Shown here piece after piece: positions 56,699-64,000 of a stretch of 64,000 nt of DNA. Position numbers and translations under genes: made by a program. The stretch lies in assembly GCA_013178125.1 (NCBI GenBank), contig JABLXJ010000006.1:1-64000 (forward strand). Direction: 5' to 3'. Position 1 is the first letter of the stretch. Each line of letters begins with the position of its first letter. The notes under the pieces are model-generated. The model was not told the DNA's origin and searched no databases. It saw only the letters and a list, made by a program, of their open reading frames with translations. The DNA comes from Bacillota bacterium. GTDB taxonomy: Bacteria; Bacillota; SHA-98; Ch115; JABLXJ01.

Positions 56699-57435
56699 TA
56701 GCCAGTAGGCCCCGGTTAAGCCCTGGCTCTCCTTTACGCTCAGGAGCGTGCTCGAGGACCAAAGCCTAAAGGCTAAAAACCAGAGATGCTTCAAGAGAGG
56801 CTGCCCGTCCCGGTCAGCAATCCTGCGCCGGCCGTGATGATGATCGAGTGTTCCGCACCGGGACCGCATGAATTAGCCGCAGGGGTTGGACGCGCGGCCT
56901 CTCTTGATTTGTCTTTGTACCCCTCGCCCTGCTCTGCGGTTATGCCGCTCACCCTGCATTCCACGCCTTGCATCATCCCACCCCTATGCTTGCCTACCCA
57001 TCCCCATAAGGTCCCCTGTAATTCCCCTATAGTTCTCTATAATTACCTCGTAATAATATTCCCTCTATATTCCCCATTGACTTCGCTCCCTCACCGTGCT
57101 AATATGAAGGCGATTTAATGGCGCCACCTTTTCTATAGCTCTACAGCAACCCTTACTGGCGTCTACTTATGAATTTAGCCGCTGAATTTAGCCGCCAGCC
57201 CGTGTCGTGTCAAGGGTTCACCTGGCAAATAGCGGATGGTTTCTATCTAGAGGCGGGCTCTAAATCTTAGAAAGGGGGGCTTGCAAGCCTGCAAAGAAAG
57301 TGGAGCAGGACCTTTGCAGGGAACAGGGAATAATGGAAAATATTAGATAGATCATAATACCCCCAATGGAATGTGGATAAGACTACTGGTTAGTAATTTC
57401 AAGAAATCTTCCGGACGAGGAGATGCGATCAAAAC
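56699..57435. other. Long intergenic region, no gene seen
   Basis: 737 bases between the CBM gene and the ATP-grasp gene. Direct repeats GAATTTAGCCGC (57172-57195) and a GCTTGCAAGC palindrome near 57279 are visible. No RNA family or reliable ORF is recognised. The promoter for the ATP-grasp/kamA pair presumably lies in the AT-rich part after 57320. Confidence 0.4.
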
Positions 57436-58545
57436 TTGATAGTAGGGTTAACTTATAACCTCAAGGGAGATTATGGGGGTAAAAACGGGCCCGAGGATTC
57501 GGACGCGGAGTTCGACTCGGAGGAAACCGTAGAAAACCTGATATTTGCCCTCAAGCGATGCGGTTACAACGTTATCCGCCTCCCTTACGGACCGGACCTT
57601 CTTGACAGGCTCAGGTGCGAGGAGCTAGATTTAATCTTCAACATCGCTGAAGGCCTGGAAGGGAGAAACCGCGAGTCGATAGTGCCAGCTATCCTTGAAT
57701 TTCTCGGGATACCTTACATCGGTTCTGACCCGCTTACCCTTGGGCTGGCCCTGGATAAGGCAACGGCGAAGGCCGTCGTGGCGGCCCACGGGATTCCCAC
57801 CCCGAGATTCCTCAAAGCAGAATCCCCCGGTGAACTATCTTTTGACGGGCAAAGCATCTACGATCATGCACAGAGCCCCCAGAGACTCAACTTCCCAGTC
57901 TTCGTGAAGCCCAACTGTGAGGGATCCAGCAAAGGCATCCGGAACTCCTCAAAGGTGGATGACTTCCCCAGCCTATTTAACATGGTGAAGCTAATAACCC
58001 GGGTCTACCGGCAACCTGCACTGGTCGAGGAATTCCTCGATGGCAGGGAGTTCTCGATCGGGATAATCGGGAATGAGGAATTAACAGTGTTCCCTATGCT
58101 GGAGGTTGAGCCGGATTACCAAGTCAATCCAGGGGAATTTGTGTATTCCTACGAGACGAAGAGCCAGAACCTCGAGAGATTCACATGCCCCGCTAATATA
58201 CCACAGGAGTTGGAGGACAGAATTCGAGCTATAGCCTGTGAAGCACATCGCATCCTGAGTTGCAGGGACTTCAGCAGGATAGATGTCAGACTGGATTCCA
58301 GGGGAGACCCATACTTCCTGGAGATCAACCCCCTACCCGGGCTCTCGCAAGTAAGCCTCTTCCCGCTTGTTGCGTCTGCCGCGGGGGTGTCCTTTGTTGA
58401 GCTCATCGATAGAATCGTCTCAATAGCCATCGAGAGGTTGAAGACTGGGTTGAAGACTGAGCGGGAGGCGTTTGAAGGTGGACCGGAGGTCTACGGACTG
58501 GAAATGGCAGATGTCCCACAGGGTTACCGACATAAGCGGGCTTAA
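57436..58545 (+). CDS. D-Ala-D-Ala ligase-like ATP-grasp enzyme
   Basis: 369 residues with a TTG start (GAGGAG site 14 bases upstream, rather distant). ATP-grasp landmarks: DLIFNIAEGLEGRNRESIVP (substrate loop), DKATAKAVVAAHGIPTPRFL, FPVFVKPNCEGSSKGIRNSS, ALVEEFLDGREFSIGI, and YFLEINPLPGLSQVSLFP with the metal ligands. It joins two amino-acid-like units with ATP. The tail overlaps kamA by over 60 bases, so the two are made together. It may attach an amino acid made by the KamA partner rather than serve the cell wall; this is inference. Confidence 0.88.
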   Translation: MIVGLTYNLKGDYGGKNGPEDSDAEFDSEETVENLIFALKRCGYNVIRLPYGPDLLDRLRCEELDLIFNIAEGLEGRNRESIVPAILEFLGIPYIGSDPLTLGLALDKATAKAVVAAHGIPTPRFLKAESPGELSFDGQSIYDHAQSPQRLNFPVFVKPNCEGSSKGIRNSSKVDDFPSLFNMVKLITRVYRQPALVEEFLDGREFSIGIIGNEELTVFPMLEVEPDYQVNPGEFVYSYETKSQNLERFTCPANIPQELEDRIRAIACEAHRILSCRDFSRIDVRLDSRGDPYFLEINPLPGLSQVSLFPLVASAAGVSFVELIDRIVSIAIERLKTGLKTEREAFEGGPEVYGLEMADVPQGYRHKRA

Positions 58546-59551
58546 GCAATATGTGGATCTTGGAGATGATGAGATAGATGAGATCGAGAGGGCCTCAGGG
58601 GAATTCCGGTGGGCGATAACCCCATACTACGCGAGCCTCATGGATAGGAAGGACAGGAACTGCCCAATACGGAAGCAGGCCATACCCTCGGCGCGTGAGC
58701 TCGAGGATGTCCTCGGCGAGGAAGACCCCCTCCACGAGGAGAAGCATTCCCCGACGAAAGGCCTGATACACCTCTACCCTGACAGGGTCGCTTTCTGCGT
58801 TACCAATCGGTGCGCCATGTTTTGCAGGCATTGCGTCAGGAAGAGGATTGTGGGGAAGAGGGATTACAACCTGTCCCAGGGGGATATTGCAAAGGGTATA
58901 AAGTATATAAGGGAACATGAAGAGGTGCGGGACGTACTGATCACGGGCGGGGACCCGTTGGTGGCGCAGGATGCCTGGATCGAGAGCCTCCTGCGGGAGA
59001 TCCGGGCTATCGAGCATGTAGAAATTATCAGGATCGGGACGCGCACGCTATGCACGATGCCACAGAGGATAACAGATGAGCTGTGCGATATCCTTTCCAG
59101 GTACCACCCCATCTGGATAAATGCGCAGTTCAACCACCCCAAAGAAGTAACGGAGGAAGCCGCCGCTGCCTGTGACAAGCTCCTGAGGGCGGGCGTGCCG
59201 CTGGGCAACCAGTCTGTGCTCCTTCGGGGTGTGAATGACGACCCTGATACCATGCGGGGGCTTGTCCACGCTTTGGTGAAGATAAGGGTGCGCCCCTATT
59301 ACCTTTACCAGTGCGAGGTTGTCCGCGGAACAGCGCATTTCAGAACCCCTGTAGAGCGCGGCCTCGAGATAATCCAGAGCTTGCAAGGCTTCACAACAGG
59401 GTTCGCGGTGCCGCGTTTTGTGGTGGATACGCCCATAGGGAAGGTGCCGGTCGGGCCCCAAAATATTGTGGCGAGGGATGAAAACTCAGTTACGCTGCGA
59501 AACTACGAGGGGAAGACGTGGCAACTCCCGAATTCCGTAAGCTGGCGGTAG
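58472..59551 (+). CDS. kamA: KamA-family radical-SAM 2,3-aminomutase
   Basis: 359 residues. The radical-SAM cluster motif CAMFCRHCVRKRI lies near 110-122, preceded by DRVAFCVTNR. PLP and substrate regions follow: ITGGDPLV, QFNHPKEVTEEA, YLYQCEVVRGTAHFRTPV and PRFVVDTPIGKVPVGPQN. Lysine 2,3-aminomutase has Asp in YxCD and a GGGGK loop. Here the first is Glu and the second IGKVP, so the substrate may be another amino acid, for example glutamate. The start is uncertain (TTG 58472 or a nearby GTG), inside the end of the ATP-grasp gene. Confidence 0.88.
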   Translation: MKVDRRSTDWKWQMSHRVTDISGLKQYVDLGDDEIDEIERASGEFRWAITPYYASLMDRKDRNCPIRKQAIPSARELEDVLGEEDPLHEEKHSPTKGLIHLYPDRVAFCVTNRCAMFCRHCVRKRIVGKRDYNLSQGDIAKGIKYIREHEEVRDVLITGGDPLVAQDAWIESLLREIRAIEHVEIIRIGTRTLCTMPQRITDELCDILSRYHPIWINAQFNHPKEVTEEAAAACDKLLRAGVPLGNQSVLLRGVNDDPDTMRGLVHALVKIRVRPYYLYQCEVVRGTAHFRTPVERGLEIIQSLQGFTTGFAVPRFVVDTPIGKVPVGPQNIVARDENSVTLRNYEGKTWQLPNSVSWR

Positions 59552-59709
59552 AGCGCCTTCAGGTTATCAGTATCAGGTTAGCGTATGGTTCTCTGCGCAT
59601 TCGGGCGTTTCGGACGGTTAGGGCGGTGCGCTTCACTTCACCCGGCGCTTCTACTCCACCCGGCGGACGCGGCTGTAGGACTCGGAAGAATTAGGATGCG
59701 GAATAGAAG

Positions 59710-59730
59710 ATAGGGGCGCACCGCCCCTAT
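59710..59730. terminator. GC hairpin between kamA and tRNA-Glu
   Basis: ATAGGGGCG (59710-59718) pairs with CGCCCCTAT (59722-59730) around a three-base loop. It lies between two convergent genes and could end either transcript. The tRNA also has TTTTT directly after CCA. No long U-tract follows the hairpin itself. Confidence 0.45.
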
Positions 59731-59787
59731 AAAAAACCCTTGGTAGGTACATAGCTAGCATAGCTAGGCACTTAAAGTACATAAAAA

Positions 59788-59863
59788 TGGTAGCCCCGAC
59801 GGAATTCGAATCCGTGTCGCCGCCTTGAGAGGGCGGTGTCCTAGGCCACTAGACGACGGGGCC
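59788..59863 (-). tRNA. tRNA-Glu (anticodon CTC)
   Basis: 76 bases on the minus strand with an encoded CCA. Acceptor GGCCCCG/CGGGGCT (first pair G:U), D arm GTCT..AGGAC, anticodon stem CCGCC-CTCTCAA-GGCGG with anticodon CTC, and T arm ending GGATTCGAATTCC. All standard positions are present. A T-run follows immediately. Confidence 0.96.
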
Positions 59864-60191
59864 ACACATCTAATTACAGCAAATTCAATTTGAGGCAAAG
59901 ACCCGGCCCCGCATTCCACGGAAGAGGCAGGTCCGTTCGCCCGCGTTCCTTTTATAATTATATACTCAATTGCCCTGTTGTCAAGGGGGGACCCGGATTC
60001 CCGCGGATTTTTCAGATGGCAACTGGATAGCCATGGTTTTCAGGCTAATACCGGGGCTACTTGGGGAAACATAATATCAGAAGGACTCTTTTCAACTGAT
60101 GCCATTTATGATGTAATTTACAGGGGGGACCTTGGTGTCCGCTCATGGGTTTCAACCGGGCTCAACCAACTATTGCGAGGGAGTGGTGTGC

Positions 60192-61232
60192 ATGCCAGAA
60201 AGACCGCCGAGCTTAAAGGAATGGCAAGAGCTTTACGATGCCGCGATAAAGTTTAAAGACCTTGCCCCCTGGGAGTGGATGTACGACTCCGATATATTTG
60301 GGGTCAAAAATCCCTATAGCGATGATGAAATTGGCTACTGTTGTGTATTGGGAAGGGCCGGCGAGGTACTTGGGCTTGTAGTATACCTGGGATCCGAGGG
60401 GCTTCAAACATATATCGAGACCCAGTTAGGTCGCGCCCAGAAGAACCCATTTGCGACCTTCATTGAAACGACAGGCCTGGTTTGCTTCTTCGGCTCAAGA
60501 GATGAGCTCCACAAGCGAGACCTCGAGGTCATTAAGGGCCTTGGACTCAGGTTCAGGGGGCACAATGCCTGGCCGATGTTCAGAAGCTACCGCCCAGGTT
60601 ATTACCCCTGGTTCCTGACATCAGGCGAGTCAAGGTATCTTGCTATCGCGCTGGAACAGTCCCTCAATGTAGCTACCAGGTTTCGCGAGGATCCTGAGAT
60701 GCTCAAGCCGCCCAAACCCGGGCAATACTTGGTGCGAGTCCCGCTGAAACAAGATGGGAAGATACTCTGGACTGACTCCTGGATCGAGCCTAAACCCGTC
60801 GCTAAAGTCGAAGTCCCTAGAGCGGTTTACCTGGACAGTATAAGGATAAGAAGGGCCCTTAAAGGTGCAAAAAAGGTAAGCCTCCACGTTGAGGCCGATC
60901 TATTTAACCTTCCAAACCCCATAATGGATGAAGGAGACGAGAGGCCCTACTTCCCGAGAATGGTCCTCTGGGTGGATAAAGGCTCCGGCCTGGTGCTGAA
61001 ATTCGACCTTTTTGATTTAGAGGAGCAGGATCCGTTTGGCGAGAGTTTCCTGAGGTTTATTGAGACTACGGGGATGATACCTTCCGATGTACACCTGGCC
61101 GACAGGGATCGCGAAGCCGAACTTACACCGGTTGCAGACGCCATAGGAACAAGGCTTGTGAGAGAGAAACGGCTCAGGGCGCTTGAGCAGGCGCGGGAGG
61201 GCCTCCTGGCGACCATGGGCGCGGGCTGGTAG
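60192..61232 (+). CDS. DUF6930/DUF7309-like protein of unknown function
   Basis: 346 residues from ATG 60192, which has GAGGGAG upstream and begins MPERPPSLKEWQELYDAAIK; the frame is open further upstream, but that part is unconserved. The N-terminal half (PWEWMYDSDIFGVKNPYSDD; CVLGRAGEVLGLVVYLGSEG; ESRYLAIALEQSLN) resembles DUF7309. The C-terminal half (FPRMVLWVDKGSGLVLKFDL; ETTGMIPSDVHLADRD) resembles DUF6930. These two domains occur together in uncharacterised proteins of Firmicutes. No catalytic site is known. Confidence 0.75.
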   Translation: MPERPPSLKEWQELYDAAIKFKDLAPWEWMYDSDIFGVKNPYSDDEIGYCCVLGRAGEVLGLVVYLGSEGLQTYIETQLGRAQKNPFATFIETTGLVCFFGSRDELHKRDLEVIKGLGLRFRGHNAWPMFRSYRPGYYPWFLTSGESRYLAIALEQSLNVATRFREDPEMLKPPKPGQYLVRVPLKQDGKILWTDSWIEPKPVAKVEVPRAVYLDSIRIRRALKGAKKVSLHVEADLFNLPNPIMDEGDERPYFPRMVLWVDKGSGLVLKFDLFDLEEQDPFGESFLRFIETTGMIPSDVHLADRDREAELTPVADAIGTRLVREKRLRALEQAREGLLATMGAGW

Positions 61233-61281
61233 CGCTTTGCGTTTGGTCCCTCCAGGTTGCTAGGCACGCTATTTTTTATTT

Positions 61282-63694
61282 TCACCCCGCTAGGACATGC
61301 TCCGTACGCCTTATTATATCCTCCTGCGTAGCCGGATCCAGGGTAGTGAACAAGGCGCTGTAGCCTGCCACCCGTACAATAAGATCACGGTATCTTTCAG
61401 GATGTTTCTGTGCGTCCCGCAAAGTTTCCGTTGATACTACGTTGAACTGCACGTGCCAGCCCTTGAGATCACAGAATCCCCGCAGGAGATGCACAAGGGC
61501 CGAAAGTCCCTTTTCGCCTTCAAGGGTTGCGGGGGAAAACCGCAAGTTCAAAAGCTGGGCTATCATCTTTGCCGTTTGGAGCTTTGTAACAGAAGCCATG
61601 ACGGCTGTAGGACCACGAAGATCAGTTCCCTGCACCGGTGATACGCCCTCGGCTATGGGCTCCCCCTTCCTGCGGCCGTCAGGCGTCGCCCCGACAACCG
61701 CGCCCATTGGGACGTTCGCCGATATATTGGATGTCGAACCACAATAGATACACCCGATGGGGCCCCTGCCGAATCGTGTTGTCCTGACATCCCGGATTAG
61801 ATCGAGGTAATCCTGCATAACTCCGCGGGCCACAAGATCAACCTCGTCGATATCATTTCCATACTTGGGCGCGTCATTCAGGAGCAACTGGCGCACCCGC
61901 TCCCCATCCGCTCCGGCGAAATCAGTCTCCAGAGCATATTTTAACTCCTCTTGAGTGAGGGCGTGTTCTTCAAATATGAGCTTCTTCATGGCCACCAGCG
62001 CGTTAGCCACGTTCGCTACGCCGGATTGTAACCCGCTTATGATATCATAGACCGACCCGCCCTCTTTGATGTTCTTCCCCCGCTCTATACAGTCATGAAC
62101 GAGGCTCGAGCAAAAGGCATCGGGCACGAGTTCTTCAAGGGCGAGATCCGCGGCGGCGTCAAAGGCCACGTGGCAGCGTATATAGAAATCAAGTTGCCTC
62201 TTGAAAGAGTCGTAAAGGTCATCGTAAGACTTAAAATTGGGAAGCCCCTGGGCCTGAGCCGCGGGGCAAAGCCGAACGCCGCTCTCGGGATCGGACCCGC
62301 CGTTTAGCGCCAGTTCCAGAACCTTGGTCAGGTTCAAAAAAGTCATCCCTGTGTTGCGGTACCCCCACTTCCCGGGCACCGCAGCCTCGACGCAGCCTAC
62401 GATCGCATAATCATATGCGTCTTCGAGCTCGACCCCTTTCTCCAGCAATGCAGGTATTATTATCTCGTCGTTCTTCATCGCTGGCATGCCGAACCCCAGC
62501 CGGATTATCCTTGCACACTCCATTAAAAAACGCTCTGGCGTGCCCTTATGAAACCGGGCAGAGACGTTCGGCTGGGTTAGACGTATCCTGCCGATTGCTT
62601 CAAGAACGAGATAGGACAATTCATTTGTTGCATCGCGTCATTCTCGTGTCTGCCCGCCAACGGTGACATTCTGGTAAGTCGGGTAACCTATACCGAAGCG
62701 GGGGTGAGCCCAGGGCCTGATCTTATTGATCGCGAAGAGTTTGAGCCATAGACATTCCAATAGTTCCAGTGCCTTTTCCGGTTCCGGAGTGAGCCTCCCA
62801 TGTTCAATATCCCTTTTATACGAGGGGGTATAGATACTGATCTAGCCTGCCGAGGGAAAACGAATGCCCGTTGCTCTCTATCTGGTTTATTACCTGTATG
62901 AACCAGATGGCCGGAATGTCCTCATAGAAGGTCTCGCTGGGATAGGCGGGCACCTTTCTGCATATCCTCGCTATCTCCAGGAGTTCCTCTTTCCTGGAAG
63001 GGTTATCCTCCATTCGCGCCAATCGTTCTGTTTCGTTGGCATAGCGCTCCGCAAAGGCGATAGCGGCCTCGAGCACAACCTTAACCGCGTCAAGGAATAT
63101 GCGCTCTTTGATGGCAGTATGGCTGGAGAGGTCCAGATTTGCGATCCGCTCATTCACCCTATCGATTATGGATTTCAAACCCTTGTTGATCACCAGGGGG
63201 AAATCAACAATTATGTGCCCATCGCCGGAGGTGATGTTCCCTAAGCCAGAAATTACACTTATTTCTTGAACCTTTTTCGCCATTTCAGGCATTATCGCAA
63301 GTGCCCTATCATAAACCGTCTTCCCTTCCCAATACAGGAGTATCTCCTCAAGTAGCTCCTCTCTATCTTCATCATCAACCAGGAATACATCGGCCTTACG
63401 CCGGGGGAAATCATCTATTTCCTCTCTTATCCAATCAATTGAATACTCCGGGAAGATTGGGGCGCTGCGGGGTTTAGATGCCTGGTTTCCTACGATCAAT
63501 TCCCCATCAAGCATATAAATAGACATATTCATAAGGACATTGCGTAAGGCGTTTGCGCGCCTTAAAATCGCGGGTTTATCCTCGTGCTTTCTGTAAGAGT
63601 CCGTTACCAAACGAGCACGTTCTATACAAATCTGAGGAGTGGTGGTAAGTAGAGTATCGCATATCCTCCCAATCTTGACCCCCGATCCTTCCAC
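61282..63694 (-). pseudogene. Glycyl radical enzyme gene broken by a frameshift and a stop
   Basis: The N-terminal part (62816-63694) reads like a PFL/glycerol-dehydratase-type enzyme up to SLGRLDQYLYP. A run of five C at 62824-62828 then shifts the frame, which continues in another frame as YKRDIEHGRLTPE to GYPTYQNVTVGGQTRE. A TGA (62638-62640) stands where the family has Gly, and the gene goes on RDATNELSYLVLEAIGR to the end. Removing one base gives 804 codons, a normal length. YAIVGCVEAAVPGKWG holds the Cys-x-Glu site of dehydratase/lyase members, and RVAGYSALF the glycyl radical. No activase gene is in the window. Confidence 0.85.
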
Positions 63695-63839
63695 TCGTTA
63701 ACGAAAGTTTTATAATTCTTCTATTGCATTTTTCCGTGTGTAGGTATATAAAAGGATAATAGGTCGAAGGACAAAATTTAGCCATAAGGGACATAATATG
63801 TCCCATTAGATTGCAGAACTTATTAAGCCCATAAAACGT

Positions 63840-63994
63840 TGCAGCGGTCTCTGAGGAGCGCTGCGACAGCAGAGGAGGTTTCGGCTTCCACAGAGGGAAT
63901 GAACGCCTCTATCCAGGAGATGTCCGCTTCTGCCGAATCCCTTGCGGAGATGGCGCAGCATATCCAGAATCTCGTTGCGCGATTTAAGATTTAA
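63840..63994 (+). pseudogene. Methyl-accepting chemotaxis protein 3' remnant
   Basis: From about 63856 the frame reads ATAEEVSASTEGMNASIQEM, then SLAEMAQHIQNLVARFKI and TAA, the usual end of a chemotaxis receptor signalling domain. Just upstream VAAVSEE can be read in another frame (63840-63856), so at least one base is lost, and before that the similarity stops. Only the tail of the gene survives, between the glycyl-radical pseudogene and the window edge. Confidence 0.75.
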
Positions 63995-64000
63995 AGCCGT

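Noticed and set aside
62638-62640. Selenocysteine at the TGA in the glycyl radical enzyme
   Set aside because: The position is a conserved glycine, not cysteine, and a separate frameshift lies nearby; a point mutation is simpler.

Overview
The window looks like chromosomal DNA of an anaerobic, probably acetogenic or otherwise folate/Hdr-using Bacillota (Clostridia/Limnochordia-like). Three things point this way: a dnaE-(DUF2007)-accD-accA-pfkA block in the order usual for Firmicutes, a MetF-MetV-HdrABC-MvhD cluster of the Moorella type, and LacI/DeoR-controlled sugar-type ABC operons, a B12-independent glycyl radical enzyme and a KamA radical-SAM enzyme. Nothing in the sequence fixes the genus. 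Almost all genes from 3 kb to 56 kb lie on the minus strand; a few plus-strand genes sit at the two ends.

Layout. (1) 1-3.2 kb: the 3' end of a secreted DUF2330-like protein, a decayed formate/nitrite transporter gene, a secreted protein of unknown function, an orphan IscB-type omega/HEARO RNA whose iscB is cut off after the first codons, and an array of 32-bp hairpin repeats. (2) 3.3-19.5 kb: two parallel modules, each with a LacI regulator, a creatinase-like M24 protein that lacks the metal ligands, and a ribose-type ABC transporter. One module adds a creatininase-family hydrolase and a binding protein without a signal peptide; the other adds a sensory-rhodopsin-transducer-fold protein. A second hairpin array lies between the modules. 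(3) 19.7-24.9 kb: a DeoR-controlled polyol/sugar operon with two zinc alcohol dehydrogenases, an isomerase and a pentulose-phosphate-type epimerase. (4) 25-27 kb: small proteins, a hicB remnant and Hsp20. (5) 27.3-44 kb: a long cluster joining MetF/MetV, three HdrA-like proteins, HdrB, HdrC, three MvhD-like proteins, a GcvH-like lipoyl carrier and a Flox-type NAD(P)H/Fe-S module. (6) 44.3-54.1 kb: PPi-type and ATP-type phosphofructokinases, aldolase, a ZIP transporter, acetyl-CoA carboxylase transferase subunits and DnaE, whose reading frame has an amber codon near its start. (7) 54.2-64 kb: an FMN-type flavoprotein, an M29-like peptidase, a CBM protein, a coupled ATP-grasp/KamA pair, tRNA-Glu(CTC), a DUF6930/DUF7309-type protein, a broken glycyl radical enzyme gene and an MCP remnant.

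How it fits together. The Hdr/MetFV/Flox cluster probably forms one or more flavin-based electron-bifurcating or electron-confurcating assemblies linking NAD(P)H, ferredoxin, a disulfide- or lipoate-type carrier and methylene-tetrahydrofolate reduction. The ABC/M24/creatininase region looks like uptake and hydrolysis of a small amidine- or amide-like solute, though the substrate is not visible from sequence. The most unusual structures are the two arrays of 32-bp hairpins, each closed by a long inverted repeat. In both arrays the deviations from pairing are mostly G:U-compatible on the plus strand, which suggests structured RNA.
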